From assembly GCA_022836615.1 (NCBI GenBank), contig MU405250.1, positions 124,001 through 188,000 on the forward strand: 64,000 nt of DNA, written 5' to 3'. Positions 35,101-47,631 of the stretch are shown here, piece by piece. Every line of letters starts with the position of its first letter. Positions within the stretch are counted from its first letter, which is position 1. The DNA is from Annulohypoxylon bovei var. microspora (lineage: Eukaryota; Ascomycota; Sordariomycetes; Xylariales; Hypoxylaceae). The notes under the pieces were generated by a model that saw only the letters and a program-made list of their open reading frames with translations, made no database searches and was not told where the DNA came from. Position numbers and translations under genes: made by a program.

Positions 35101-37116
35101 TATATTTTCTCGCCCTCCAGTGCCAAAGCATAGGAGATGGATACTTTCAGTTAGCCACCTTTCCTATAATACCAAAGGCCGAACGGCCGACTTTTTTCCA
35201 TCGTTACCTAATTAAATATGCGTTGGGATATACTGCCTCTAGTTCCACTCGCCGACATGTAGAAAAATTGTTGTTGAAGTTACCAAAACATGTCTCGGCG
35301 GCGATCCTCATACCACTACCAAGGAGTGGCCCAAGGAATAGCATTTCTACTATTATATTCTTAAGATATATGGGCAAGAATGCGATCATGAATATCTTCT
35401 TATTTCCGGGGCAACTATCTAGTTGAGTACATAGTTCTCGCCTAATAACGCATGTATCTACTAATATCGCACTCCAGTCTGAGCCAGCTACTACAGTGTA
35501 ATATGACCATCTTTGGTATTCTTTCGAGTGACGACTAGGCTTGCTCCAGCTAGAGCCTGTGGATTCTGGGAAAGCGAATGGTCAGAACCCGATATACCTC
35601 CGTTCAGGGGATTGTCCGGTTATTCCGGCGCAAGCTCCGAAGCTGTTCCATCCATTCAGGGGTGACTTTCCACAAATGCGTCATAATCATTTTAAATCAT
35701 GAAGACCCGAAATGCTAATAACAGAGGGGAATGTTTGATACTCGGAAATAGGTAAGTTCTATCATTCTGCTCGCTTCTACCTATTCCACGATGGAACAAC
35801 ATACACCTATATATTATAGGTATTCAATTCGAAGGATGATACGCTTCCGAGGAGCCGAGCATAGTTATTTACGCTGATTCTTTCCTTCACAGACTTGTAC
35901 GATTCCGAATGGATATCGCCATGGTATTTTTGCTGGCGGATAGTGCATTAACCCTGCTCCTGTCATAGGAGAAGTACCTACCTACCTATACATACTCTTC
36001 GAGAAGGGGCCATGATGGGATTCAGTAAAGCGATCGAGTCGCAAGCGCTAATACCTGTGACTAGTACTAGAATTCGGTCTTCGAAGAATTCATGTTACCT
36101 CAGACAACCGACACGTGGAAAGATCATGTGGCACGAGTGACGATCCAACGACAAGAGTAACTATCTTAAGGGGAGGAATCTCCCTATATTGTGTCGATGA
36201 AGAGTTCTGAATATGGGCTCCGAGGATCTCGGGGACGTCTTTGAGGATAATGTATCGTCACCCATAGTGCTAGTAGTAATGGGAGTATAGATATCTAGAC
36301 TTTCATCGACTATCATGGAACTCAAGGGGACAGTTTCAATCTGCTTTTAACCTTGCGAGAAACGGCTTATGCCTTGGTTGATGAACAAGCTTTCTTCATT
36401 ATTAGGTAAGCCATAGAGAAGAACAATTCAATATATCTGCTGTCTCTTTAAGTTGATATTTAGGCAATAATCAGTACCGTGGTTTGTGTTTACAACCCCC
36501 CCCCCCCCCTTTAATCAACATGTTTTACATTCTCTTTTCACTTCGGATTATCCAATATACCTGACCAGTACCTACAGCTCCTCTATGATTCCCACGTTAC
36601 TATCGAAGGCTTGTCCCCATCAGCTATGAAGCACGTATGAAACCAAATCCTTATAATATCGATATAGCTTACCTACCCTACTTACTAAGTAATAGTATGA
36701 TCCTACCCGATCTTTTGATATACAGAAAGATCCCCCTCTCCTGCCTCTCGAGAAAACTGGCTGATATCTGATGATAGCCGGCGGCGCTCATGAAAAGAAC
36801 GAGTGTGTTATGCTATGAACCCCCGAATCGACACACTGGAGCAGGACCTCGTGACTATTACACATAGAAAATCAGTGAGCAATGGCTAGAGAAATTATGT
36901 CTTTCCTTTTTTACATTAGCAAAGCCTATCACACTAATAAAATGTTCATTCCAATAGTTACGCTCATGCTCGCTCCCGTAAAACAAAAATAGATAAAAAG
37001 GATAGCCGATAGATAGGTACCTATTGAGATTCAACCACTCACCCTGTGCCGTAGTTATAGGTGGCTAAACCTTAGCCGACTCCCATCATCTGCGCAGTGG
37101 CGCGCACTAGCCGTAG
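32125..37116. other. gene-poor region, 5 kb
   Basis: No gene is supported. An ATG-started frame at 35034-35426 (130 codons, good ATG context ccaATGa) has no recognisable similarity and contains a GTAAGT site early on. From about 35430 to the tRNA gene there is no open frame of 60 codons in any frame. A C14 run is at 36496-36509. TACCTAGGTA-type motifs occur near 35083-35095, 35976-35990 and 37014-37024. Confidence 0.5.
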
Positions 37117-37221
37117 GGTCCCGTAGCGCAATTGGTTAGAGCGTCGTACTAATATTATCCTAAATACCTAGGAAATATTACGTAAATGCGAAGGTTGAGA
37201 GTTCAATCCTCTCCGGGACCA
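37117..37221 (+). tRNA. tRNA-Ile (AAT) with 31-nt intron
   Basis: The acceptor stem GGTCCCG/CGGGACC pairs perfectly, with discriminator A at 37221. D arm GCGC..GAGC, anticodon stem TCGTA/TGCGA, T stem GAGAG/CTCTC with loop TTCAATC. The anticodon loop is C-T-AAT-A..A with anticodon AAT at 37151-37153. The intron at 37155-37185 lies after position 37, the standard place for nuclear tRNA introns. CCA is not encoded. A T-rich stretch with T9 follows at about 37245. Confidence 0.93.
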
Positions 37222-37999
37222 TGATTCTTACCTATCTCTTTTACCTTTTTTTTTTGTCTCGATATATTTGCCATCTAAGAGAATTTACCCTTATTGCTAA
37301 ATTGCGAGGTTCGCTATAAGTAGTGCCATTTCGGGCTCATCATCGAACCCTTTGATGGGCAGCTATCTAGGAGACTGTTTCTGTACTTGGCCTCGATTAT
37401 AAGCATCCGAATGAATCTAGGAAATTATTATGTCATTTCGAGACTTGTTATTTTCGTTTAGAAATTGAGTATAACCAAATTTATGTTGAACGGCGAACAA
37501 TTAGGACATCTCAAATCTAGTCGCCCTAATTGTGGTCTAAGAAAACTCGGCCCGTAAAACTAACTTGAAGCACATCCTATAGAGAGACGCTAGATAAGGA
37601 TTACGGTTGTCGACATAGGGAAATACGTGTATTGGTGTCTACATACGTAGGTAGGGTAGGTACTACATTATCTAAGGAGATTTGCTTATATGTATCGTCT
37701 TCCGTTGCAATTACACTGAAACCTAGTTCCTTATTACATCCCATATAAGAGCATTCACAAGGGGGGAAGAGAATGAGACGTTAGGTACTTACTATTGATT
37801 CTATTTCATCAATTGAGGAGAGTCCCTTAAACACAATTCCTTTTCAAGGTAAGTAAATCATATCGTTAAGATACAGTATTGTAGCAAACCACTACTGAAC
37901 ACAACTATCTTCAACATTAAGATTAAGAAACGTAGTATTACGCTAGCTACTATCTACCTAGGTAGGTAAGTGAGCAAAAGAGAGAAGAGAAAAAAAAAA
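37222..37999. other. spacer between two convergent tRNA genes
   Basis: AT-rich spacer of about 780 bases with CTACCTAGGTAGGTAAG near 37957-37973. No gene is seen. Confidence 0.5.
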
Positions 38000-38096
38000 T
38001 AGTCACGCCGTGGATCGAACACGGAACCTTCTCGGGACTTAGAGGTGGGAACACATCAATGTGAACGAGAAATCATAGCCTTTAGACCACGCGACT
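38000..38096 (-). tRNA. tRNA-Val (CAC) with 24-nt intron
   Basis: On the minus strand, acceptor stem AGTCGCG/CGTGACT (one G-U), discriminator A at 38000, anticodon stem TCTCG/CGAGA and T arm CCGTG-TTCGATC-CACGG. The loop is T-T-CAC-A..C, so the anticodon is CAC (38063-38061), valine. The intron at 38059-38036 follows position 37. The D stem GTCT/TGAT has one mismatch and one G-U. A Glu anticodon was considered but position 33 rules it out. CCA is not encoded; a T9 run on the minus strand follows the gene and would serve as terminator. Confidence 0.87.
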
Positions 38097-39121
38097 CTCA
38101 TGTTGCGTGTTGTGTGATAATTAACACGGGATACGGGTCACTTCTTAATAATAGTTAATGAATGAGAGCAAGTAAAGATGGGATGGTGGGTTTTGGGTTC
38201 AATTGGCATATCCACACTGGCATCTTAGGGAAGGAACTACCCGGATACCTACCTAACAAACGACATTCAAACAAATCGTGACACATATGCCAACTCACCA
38301 CAGAGGAAACATTATGAAATTTAGATTAGGGATATATGTATCTAATGAATCTCTAATGACTAGGTACCTAGGTACTAGGAGGAATGACAAGAGGCCCAGC
38401 ACACTGTACTTCTCGGCGGTCCTTTATTAGATATTCATACTGCGTCTTTTATATTTAGCATAACTTCCCTCTCTCAAATAGACTCGACTTGTAGCTGGCG
38501 TATAGCCTGAACCCCCTTAACCTAATCTAAGCATTGCTTGTTCCTACAACACCGACTAGATTGTAGTCATTCTTACTGGAGACCATTTACGCATCTAAGC
38601 AAGGCATGCGTTCGTCTACTAATCTCTATCCCGTCTCAAATCACATCGCGTCTAAACTTAAGACGAAAAACTCATGGGATAAAGGATCCGATTCTTAAGA
38701 ATATAGACATTCGACTAAGTCTCTTTGCCAGGCTCTCGCCATAACATAACATAGCAAGCCGCCATGGTGGGCAGATGGCGGGCGTAGAAGAACCTCCCCA
38801 AGACTAGAAAAACCATACGCACACACGCACACACGCACTAATGAACCGACCGTTTCTCGGTAAAGAGCCTTTTAATAAGACTCGCATGTCTCTGGTGAAA
38901 AGTCGCGCCGGCGCCTTAAACTCCGAACTATTCCCATCCGGCCTCCCTAGAATCCACCGCGTGAATAGTGTTGCGTAAAAAAAAGCATAGCCGATAGAAT
39001 AAACTTGATATGAACCCGGCCCGAGCCGGTTCTCGAGTCTGCAAATACAGTGTATGGGGGAATCAATAGAAGAGGTGAAATAAAAGCACGAATATGAATA
39101 CACTATTAAAAGTCCTCCGCA
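38097..39121. other. intergenic region, no gene recognised
   Basis: About 1 kb including the 3' flank of the PHD gene. It has an ACACACGC stretch near 38820 and TAGGTACCTAGGTACTAGG near 38361-38379. Confidence 0.5.
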
Positions 39122-42100
39122 TTATCGCCTCCTAGCAGGCGCCTTACGCTTCTTCGCCTTGGAAGTGCTCTTTTTCGTAGGACTAACGACCTCGATAGGA
39201 GCTGGTTCCGCCGTCTCGGTAGTGTTTGCCGGAGATGCCGTGATGCTATCTTCGTTGATCTCGACGCCGAGACCCTTAAGCTCATCCTCGTCGATCTCGG
39301 TAAGCGCCTCGCTAAGGCTGCGAACAGCGTCTCGTCCTTGCCACTGTTCCTGAGTAGCAGAAGTTCCGTCGGGTTCAAAGTCATGTAGATACCACACGAC
39401 GCCACCATCGGTTAGTGGGTCTATCGGCTGATGTCCTAAGCTACCGTTGGATTGAGGGGGTGTAGGAGGTGTGGGTTGTAGTGAGGGTGTTGCGCCCACG
39501 TAGCCATTCATCGCCGGTGGTGTATCTATCGCTTGCATACCATCGGCTGACTTTGCTTCTGGTTTGCCTTCGATTATTGGCACTTCTCGAAGAGACATAG
39601 ACTTCGTAGTCGATTCAACACCTTCCATCTCGTCCCCTTCCAAGCTGGATGTGTTGACTTCGATATTACCACTGCCACCAGCAATCCCAGCTCCAGCCAT
39701 AGGCACATCACCCGCGGTTTCTCCCGCAGCAGTAGAACCGTCAAGTTCGCCGCCAACGGTAATCTCTGGAGCCGACGAATCGACCATGATAACGTCCTGG
39801 CTTCGCTCGGACTCCCCGTTGCCCTGGTTAAGAACTTGTTGCCGTAGTGAGAGGCTAGCCTCCATCATAGATTCTAATTCTTGTCTCATCGTCTCAAATG
39901 TCTTGTTCGCAGCCTCTGACTCGAGACGTAGTGCCGTCTCCAGCTGTGGTTGAACCGACTTAAGGATTCTTTTACCCAGCTTCTTCCGATCTCGAAAATC
40001 AGAAAAGTCAGACTTGGACACGGCTATGGCAACAAGGCTAGATTTCTGTTGCGACTCAGACTGGGGCCTAGGCTCGGTGTTGATCCCGATATTAATTATC
40101 TCACAGAGGTCGTGAGTAAAGGTCAGGGTTGTGGTGTAGAATCGTTCATCAATTCTATTAGAGAGCTTCAGCAGTCCTTCGTGGAACAGATTTTTATCGA
40201 GCCTGGAGATATAGTTAGCATCCTGGAAATAATTGCTGACTGCCTGTTGACCTACGCAATTGCTTTCTCCACGATAGGGGGAAGCATCTTGTGAACAGGG
40301 AAGTAGCACGTATCGACGAATTCTTGTTCCATCTCAGCAGCTTCGAGCTTGCTCTGTTCTCTTTGGACTATCGACTCTGACAAGGCCTTGAGCTGTTCTA
40401 GATCCTCGATAAGGGTCTGGGCGAATTCGATTCGCCTTGATAGGCGCGCCTTGCCGGAAGGACCCATAGCTGCAAAGTTGCGTCGAGTGAGCTCCATGGA
40501 AGAGAATGTTTCCATTTGCAGCTGTAAGCGCTTGAGAAGCGCGGCACCACGACGCATTTCGCGCTTCAATGTCCAATAACGACAAGCGTCACTCACAAAT
40601 TCCTTGCGCTTAAGGAAATTGAAGCGCTGCAAAGAGGCTTCGACAATCTCGAAAACGGCTTGTGGTATGACGGGAGCTCCGGACGGTAGCTTCCATATTG
40701 ATTTCCCACCCTGTCCTTTCTTATCCCCAAGGACGGCAGAAAGTTTAGCTCCAGTCATTTGACATTCGTCGGGTGGATGATCAGTTATCGCATTCCGGTG
40801 CGACGCTGCAATTGTCATGGCCTTAGCTTGACTATTGGCCCAAATGCGATCCTTCATTGTCTTCTTGTAGAACTTCTTGGCTCTCTTAGTAGCCCGAACT
40901 ACGTCATTCTCTTTAGCGTATTCGGAAGGACAATGTTTATCGCAAAGCGCCTTGAGATTGGTGCTTCCATCAAGAACATCCAGAGCCCCTGAACTATTCT
41001 TCATTTTCAAGAACAGGCGAGCTCGTCGGGCACAAGTCACATGGAAAGCCTGGTAGCATGCCTTGTTACCGCATTGTATGCAGGCACCCATCTGCTGGTT
41101 GCAGATGTAACAGGTCAACTTCCAGCGGCTCTTCGGGACCTTATCCACGTCCATGACCGGTTCCATAAAGGTGTGGTTGCCCAATGTCACCTCTGGAATC
41201 CACATGGCGCAGAGCAAATGTGCCCATTTTGAGGAGTTCGTCTGTTTGAAAGCACCATCGGAGTTGGGGCAAAAAATGCAAGTCTGGGTGTTGTTAGCAT
41301 GGGTTTTGAGTAAAGCGGTAGAGCGGGACTAAAGGAACTGACCGGGATACCACGGCCAATAAGCTGGCATTTCCGACAAAGCCATTGACCCTCCGGAATA
41401 AATGGAACACCATAACACTCTTGGTGGACCGCGAGATCGCATCCGTCACAAAAAACAATTGCATTTGTGTTCTCGCAATCCCCATCATCGCAGATCGCGC
41501 ATTTACTATCCTGCTCTTCGCCCGCTTGCGGCTCGCCATTAACGGCCGCAGCTGAGCTAGATCGAGGTCGATGAGTCTGCGGCGGCTTTGGATTGGGCTT
41601 TGGAATTCTTTTCTCTAGCGCGTGCCACTCCTTCTCGACCTTGGTGATTGTGATCTCGAAAACCTCACGAGTAACTGGATTCCAGCCCTGCGACTTCCTA
41701 TGTGCATTGTACGCTTCCAGCCACATATCATCCTGCTCATCCATGTCGTATTCGACACGGCCGAGGATGTTAGTTGGCTGAGGAATCGGTTCTCCATCAA
41801 CCTTGACAACAGCAGCCTGATCTGCCTCGTCTTCGATGTTCGCATCACTCGCCTTGATTAGCTTTCTATCGGGTCGAATAAAATTATCGCTCTCTTGGTA
41901 TCCGACATTCATCATTGCCTTATCGACATATCGGGCTTGGCCAAACGTCTTACTTTCGAAAAGCAATATGCGGTCTGTTTTCCGATACGAAGGCTGCTTA
42001 AGGTCAAGCTTCTCCTTGGTATTCTGGCCGTGTATGGGGAGGGGGGTAGGTGTATTTGGTGGCACTTGCTGATCCCCACGAGTGGCATACAAGGACTCTC

Positions 42101-42788
42101 CTCGCGGCAATCGGCCACCACGTCTTCTAGACGGAGTTGTAGAGAGCGCACCAGGAGTTATAGCGATGGTCACCGTGGTATTAGGTGCGCTTAAGAGAGA
42201 AGTGGATGGGGCATTGGGGTCCTTCGAAGGACTACCAACATCGTTATTATCCACGCCAGCAATCTTTGCTGACGGGGTTTCGGGAATTGGTTTTGCGGTT
42301 CCATCAACATCTTCGGCATGAAACATCATAAACGTGCCATCTATATCGAGATTTGGGTGAAATTCCTCCCAGCCGCGTTCTTCCCTAGGTTTATATCCCT
42401 CGCTCTGCACGACGGCGGCTACTGCGGCTGCGGAACTGATTTGCATATCATCGTCTGCGTCAACTCGGGTTGCGGTGCGGGTTCGGGTGCTACGTTCGCG
42501 TCTAGGAAAGATAGCGGGGGATGCCGCACCGTTTTGCAAACTGTGTCGCGCTCTCGAGCGGCCAGTGGTCGCGACAGCTAAGTCACCTTGCTCATTTCCC
42601 GCCTGGTCAGTAAATCTACTAGCACTTCGGGGACCATTCGCAGTATATCGTCGCCGCTTCGAGGGAGGCTCAGTGGCGGCTACAATGCTGCCATCCCGGA
42701 CGCGTCGCACAGTGTTAATAGAGCCTTTGGGTCGACCGCGCGGGCGCGAGAGGGCAGATTGCCTCGGTGTTCTCGGGCTCGGCGCCAT
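39122..42788 (-). CDS. NTO1: BRPF/Nto1-type PHD-finger protein (NuA3 acetyltransferase complex)
   Basis: Three exons on the minus strand, 42788-41343, 41283-40256 and 40202-39122, give 1184 residues. Introns are 59 and 53 nt, phases match, and exon 1/2 joining rebuilds LIGRGIPTCIFCPN. N terminus: AT-hook-like RPRGRPKG (15-22), then a disordered region. Enhancer-of-polycomb-like segment about 260-410 (includes ILGRVEYDMDEQDDMWL). First PHD finger 430-479 (C-x2-C..CDGCDLAVHQECYG), a short linker, and an extended PHD (about 484-601, CIFCPN..WAHLLCAMWIPE..CYICNQ..CYQAFHVTCA..CDKHCP). A helical region follows; a bromodomain-like remnant (about 825-880) lacks the usual acetyl-lysine Asn motif. BRPF proteins scaffold MYST acetyltransferases and read histone H3. 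The C-terminal 280 residues are disordered and end in a basic K/R tail, possibly a nuclear signal. Confidence 0.92.
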
Positions 42789-45700
42789 CGTTTCTTGGGT
42801 ATTCGGATAGTTTATAAAGAGAAAAGGATGATGATCATGTGTCCCTAATCAGCGCGTCGCAAGAAAGAGGCGAGGGGGGTTATCATGTGGATGAAGTCGG
42901 CAAATAGGCATTTGATAAGTATCAGCCGGATATGACGAATGGTTCGCAATAACGCTAAGGAGTTCAGGGCGGTCTTTGCTTTACCAAAAGTGTCGTTTAG
43001 GGTAGTCGAGGTTGAGGAGAAGTGGTTGAGAAAGGTCGAAAAGTAGTCAGGACGCGCTGTTGAAGTCGGCTGGAGAAGTCGGCCCTAGCCCCTAAAAGGA
43101 AAAGTTAAACGCGCCACAATTACGTAAGCCTGAAGTAGCCCCTCCCCACCCCGGACCATTCTTAGTTACAACGCCCCCGAAAGCTTGGATCAACCAGTAA
43201 TATTTCGTAGATCTTCTCCACCTTTATCGCTATTCTTTCAGATGAATCTATGTCATGTGCACTTGGAATCTTTGAATATATTTAATGATTAAAAACAACA
43301 CCTACCATTGATGGTCGCTCGACCTATATAATTTAATACCTAACGAGGAATGGCTCATATATGTTAATGTTTTCATATATTTATTTTCTCTTATTCATCC
43401 TTTTGTCAATTGAATCATATAATTATTTGCGAAAGGAAGTGAAGGAAGTATTATTGTTCAGCAAAACTAACTAGTCAGGTATTGTCCTCCTCGAGAAGAC
43501 ATCTTCAATTCTGCGCACCAATCAGATACAAACACACATTTCCGAAAAGGGGTGGGGTCTCACACATTGGCCCATCAGACCAAGGGGTAGCTTTCTATTT
43601 CTAGATTCTAGATTCTAGATTCAGCCCTACCAGGCGAACACCAAGTTTACCAAGTCATAGCCAATGTGCTAATTCGGTAGCGCCCTTGTTTCGAAATCTT
43701 GTTCCTGACGATCTAGACCTTTCCGCCATCAAACATTTCGCAAATGCCGTCATACCGGGTCTGCATGCATTCCCATAGCCGTTGGTAGTAGCTTGGCCCC
43801 CTCATCATTCTAAGGAATCACACCATCGAGTCAATCCAATCTGCGCCCCGGACCGGTCCCTCGTTGTTTGTGTATATGACAAGATCGCGATATATGAATA
43901 GCTACTTGAGATCTATCTCGAGCCTTGGACCATCGACCATGATGATGTTGATGAGATTCCAGCTATGGGTCAACTTAATCTAACTACCTGGGTACCTAGA
44001 TAGGTGATCCCTTGAATACTCTAGTGGGAATTGTTTTCCAAGATCCCACTAGTTCACTAGTCTATAGAGGTGATTGATATTATCTTTGTGCTTTCTAGGA
44101 ACCTATTGGGTCCGCGAACCGAGACGCGCTCCGTTGGGCAGAATATCGGCCTCGAGGTCGGCGGCCACGTTGGGCTTACGTCCCACGCCGCATGCTACCT
44201 ACTATATGAGGTCACGATGCATACTACCTCTTCTAAATTGATCAACAGGAATTTGTTATATTTTATTATCGTGACTTTTGGTCAACAAACCTTGCTGACT
44301 ATACACTACCAAATTTTCGTGCGCCGTTCGATAGAGGCGAACATTTATTCAATCTCTCTGGGTGCATATTATCAAGTTCAACGTGTCTTGATAAGTTCAG
44401 ATCTGTCATCGATAGGAATAATGATATGTATAGTAAACTTTTGGGTTGGTGAGAGAGAAGCTACACGCTACACCGAAAAGCATCTCGGGATCTGCAAAAA
44501 TAACCCCCTTTACACAACTTCCGAATTTTTTCAACCTACTCGCCCATACAGTATCCTAATTCAACCAAATCGCATACATAATAGATGCCCTCGGAGTGAT
44601 ATTCTATTTCTCGACAATATTCCGGCGTGTATGGCATTTGAAGCTTACACGAGAATGTTTACTACGATGGTCTTGTCGAAGGGATCCTGCGACAATCCCA
44701 AATGTGGAGTCCTCAAAAGTTCCTCTAAGATTTATCCTGTTCGCGTCGAATCAAATCATACTTGGAATGTTTCCCCTACCCTTATTCGTCCATGTGTGTA
44801 CGTAAAATGCTGGTACATCAAGTACTATGCATTATTTTACTGACTGTGCTGAGCATCCGGATGCTTACCTACTTGCCTACCTACTTACGCCCGACCGACA
44901 AGGCACCGACTTATGAAAACTTGACGACCATATCAGTTCGCTCACGGAGGTCGGAGAACAACCCGATTGCTTCTCAAGAGACATCATCATAGTGATGTCC
45001 TTCGAACGAATTTCCATGCGGAAACTACTATTAAGGAGCTACTTTCACGAGACAGCTTGTTTCGTGTGCACTTTGCTAAGTCGGCAACTTTTAAGCGGAT
45101 CAACGCCGACTCCTTATTATGATCACCGATATTTGAGGCGTCGCTGTACGGTCGTATCAGCTTATGAGTCCCCTAGACACCGATAGACAAGAAGCCTAGG
45201 ACCAATGAATAGCACAAAATTAGGAGTAGGTAATTACCTACCTAGGATAGTGCGAAGTACACCCTTCACCTCGCAGCAAGAGACCAAACTACAACGGGTA
45301 CTACAAACTGCATCTTAACTCACTCTTCAGTGGTCAGTTTTCGGCCCCAAACTTCCCAATACCATTGCTATAAGTCAGAATCCTGTGGGTTATCAGCTTG
45401 CCACAATATACACCACATCTTCCCGGAGATAGAATTGGGCGCTAAGCGTGTGACCGGAGATATCGACGATAAATGTATTCAGCCCTCGCTCTTCGCAGCG
45501 CCGTATGGAATAATTCTCATACTTCCCTAGATACCTAGATAGGCAAGGTAAGTTTCTTCCAAATTCTACACCATGTCTACCTCTAGGAGGATGTCCACAC
45601 CATATTCGTGTATCCGTGATATCGGGACCATTGCAAACCTGAAGTGCGTCGTACGAAGCTCGGTAGGCATATGCATATCTTAGATGGATCCTTTCATATT

Positions 45701-47631
45701 TCATGATAAGTCTCGATTCTTGATGCTAAGACTATTAGACCGACGCTATATCTGATAGGAACGCTATTTCTCTTGTCTAAAAGGGGGACTTTGCGCAACT
45801 GCCGGTTTCTCCTACCTTTCTAATTTGTAATTCGACGATCCAGCTAGAAATTCAAACCCCAAATTTAATGCTAAGATGCCCGACTCAATAAAGAATACAC
45901 CTAGAGAGGCACCTAGCTATGTATTGACCATATCTAGGTCGATCTCAGTATTACTCAGAGCATCGCCGACATAAACTTGAAAGTGTCTATTCCGGCCTCT
46001 CAGTCGTCTTCGCTGCTCGATGCTTCTTTTTTTCTTTCATCGCGCTAGGTCTCGCCATCAGCGTAGGGAATTGTTACACTAATTTCTATCAACCCATCAT
46101 ATCATATGTATCAAGCTATGGCCACACTCGAGGCCTCTTTGTATGTTGAAGACTGCCTCCCATTACTGTACTCGGTTGTCCTTCGAAAGACTATCGCTAA
46201 GTTCATCACCTTCTAAGAAAGAATATGGTCATTTTTTTACGTTTGTACCTTCGCTTACCCCTTCATGGAGAAACCAATTTGAATGTTTATTTCGTAGAAA
46301 CAGATATAATTTCCTTCATGTGTATGGCCGTACCAAGGATGTGGAACACATTCCGATTGGACTGATCCTGAAGTAGACCTCCAAGTCGAAAGAAAATGCT
46401 TCTTCTCATAGCGTGCCACTAGATGTGTACAAAAATATTCAAGGCAAATTTTGCGTTATGTGTATGAGAGAAATTTATGAGCCCCTTAAATCTTGTCGAC
46501 GGTAACACCATACTCAGCAAAGACCTTTGTATGGAAAGCCTGTATAGAGGCTTGCCTAACACCCCCTACGAAAAAACCGGAACTTCTAACTGACCCTACC
46601 TAGTACTTTCCGACTAGAAGCTCTAACCTAACCCCCGGCCAAGACAGATATATACATAGCAACGCCTAGAACATAGCACATAACCCCATTTTCGAATCTA
46701 GATGACATTTGTTCAAGTCAATTATCTACATATACACTATAGGTATTCCTCTATCTAAGCTCTCCTAACATATCAAAGTTACGACCTTTAGACACATTCA
46801 TATCACTTAGCTAATTACGAACTACACGTGGGAAACTTCCATCAACTACCAGATTAAGATGGAATGCGAGTCACACATCACCAAACAGTCACATTGCAAG
46901 TTCTCAAGACGTTATCTTCAGGAAGACAGCGGGAAAAGCACGTTTTTTCATTAACCATCCCCTCCGCCCCCCACCACTCCCTCACTCTACCGCGAACCGC
47001 CACCTCCCGTTTTCGAAATGCAGAAACGGACGCGCACTCATGCCACGATACCACACCATGAGGAGAGTAGAGCCGGAAAAAAGAGGAGTTGAAAAAAAAA
47101 TATGAACGACGAAAAAACCCTCAGCCGATGATGATCCGGCTTTCCATGACCTCGAAACGCCTTCCAAAAAACAGTAAAAAACCGCGTATAGGGATATAAA
47201 GGGGGTGTGAAAACAAGCCATATCGTAACCATGTTCTTAATCCGTTCCAATTTTGGGTGTTCGGTCTAAAGGTTGCTCGATCTGAAATCTCTTTCTTTGC
47301 AAGTGAACCCGCATCCCTCCTCCCATGCACCAACAAGACTCGCGAGACATGCTTCTCTCTATCGCCCCCGCGGTAGAGAGAAAAAAAACTGAAAACACCT
47401 AGGTAAGCTGCGATGGTATCACAGACCTGATCAATGCAAAAGACCATGAATTCCTTCCGTTGAACGCCGAAACGCTATGCTCCATAAGTCATCAAGCATG
47501 ACTGAATTGACACACTGCAATGAGTAATGGTGTATCGAAAACCACAACGATAATAGGGGTATGTGATAGTGCCAAAGAAGGCTGCTTCTAAGGCGGAGAG
47601 AAAAGTGTGACTATTCATATGAATGTTTTCA
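42789..47631. other. gene-poor region with one long orphan frame
   Basis: About 4.8 kb. The left end is the PHD gene promoter. A plus-strand frame open from 44070 to 44843 (257 codons; first real ATG 44217) has no recognisable similarity. A minus-strand frame at 45393-45704 (103 codons, ATG start, five Cys) also lacks a family. The right end (47250-47631) is 3' sequence of the LRR gene. TACCTAGGTA-type motifs occur near 43985-44003 and 45230-45245. Confidence 0.5.
43599..43622 (+). repeat. (TTCTAGA)3 heptanucleotide repeat
   Basis: Three tandem TTCTAGA units plus TTC in intergenic DNA. Each unit contains a palindromic TCTAGA. Confidence 0.85.

Noticed and set aside
35034..35426. 130-codon plus-strand frame with good ATG context
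   Set aside because: No family features; an early GTAAGT makes the continuous frame doubtful.
45393..45704. 103-codon minus-strand frame with several cysteines, starting ATG
   Set aside because: No signal peptide, no splice continuation and no recognised family; too weak to call a secreted protein.
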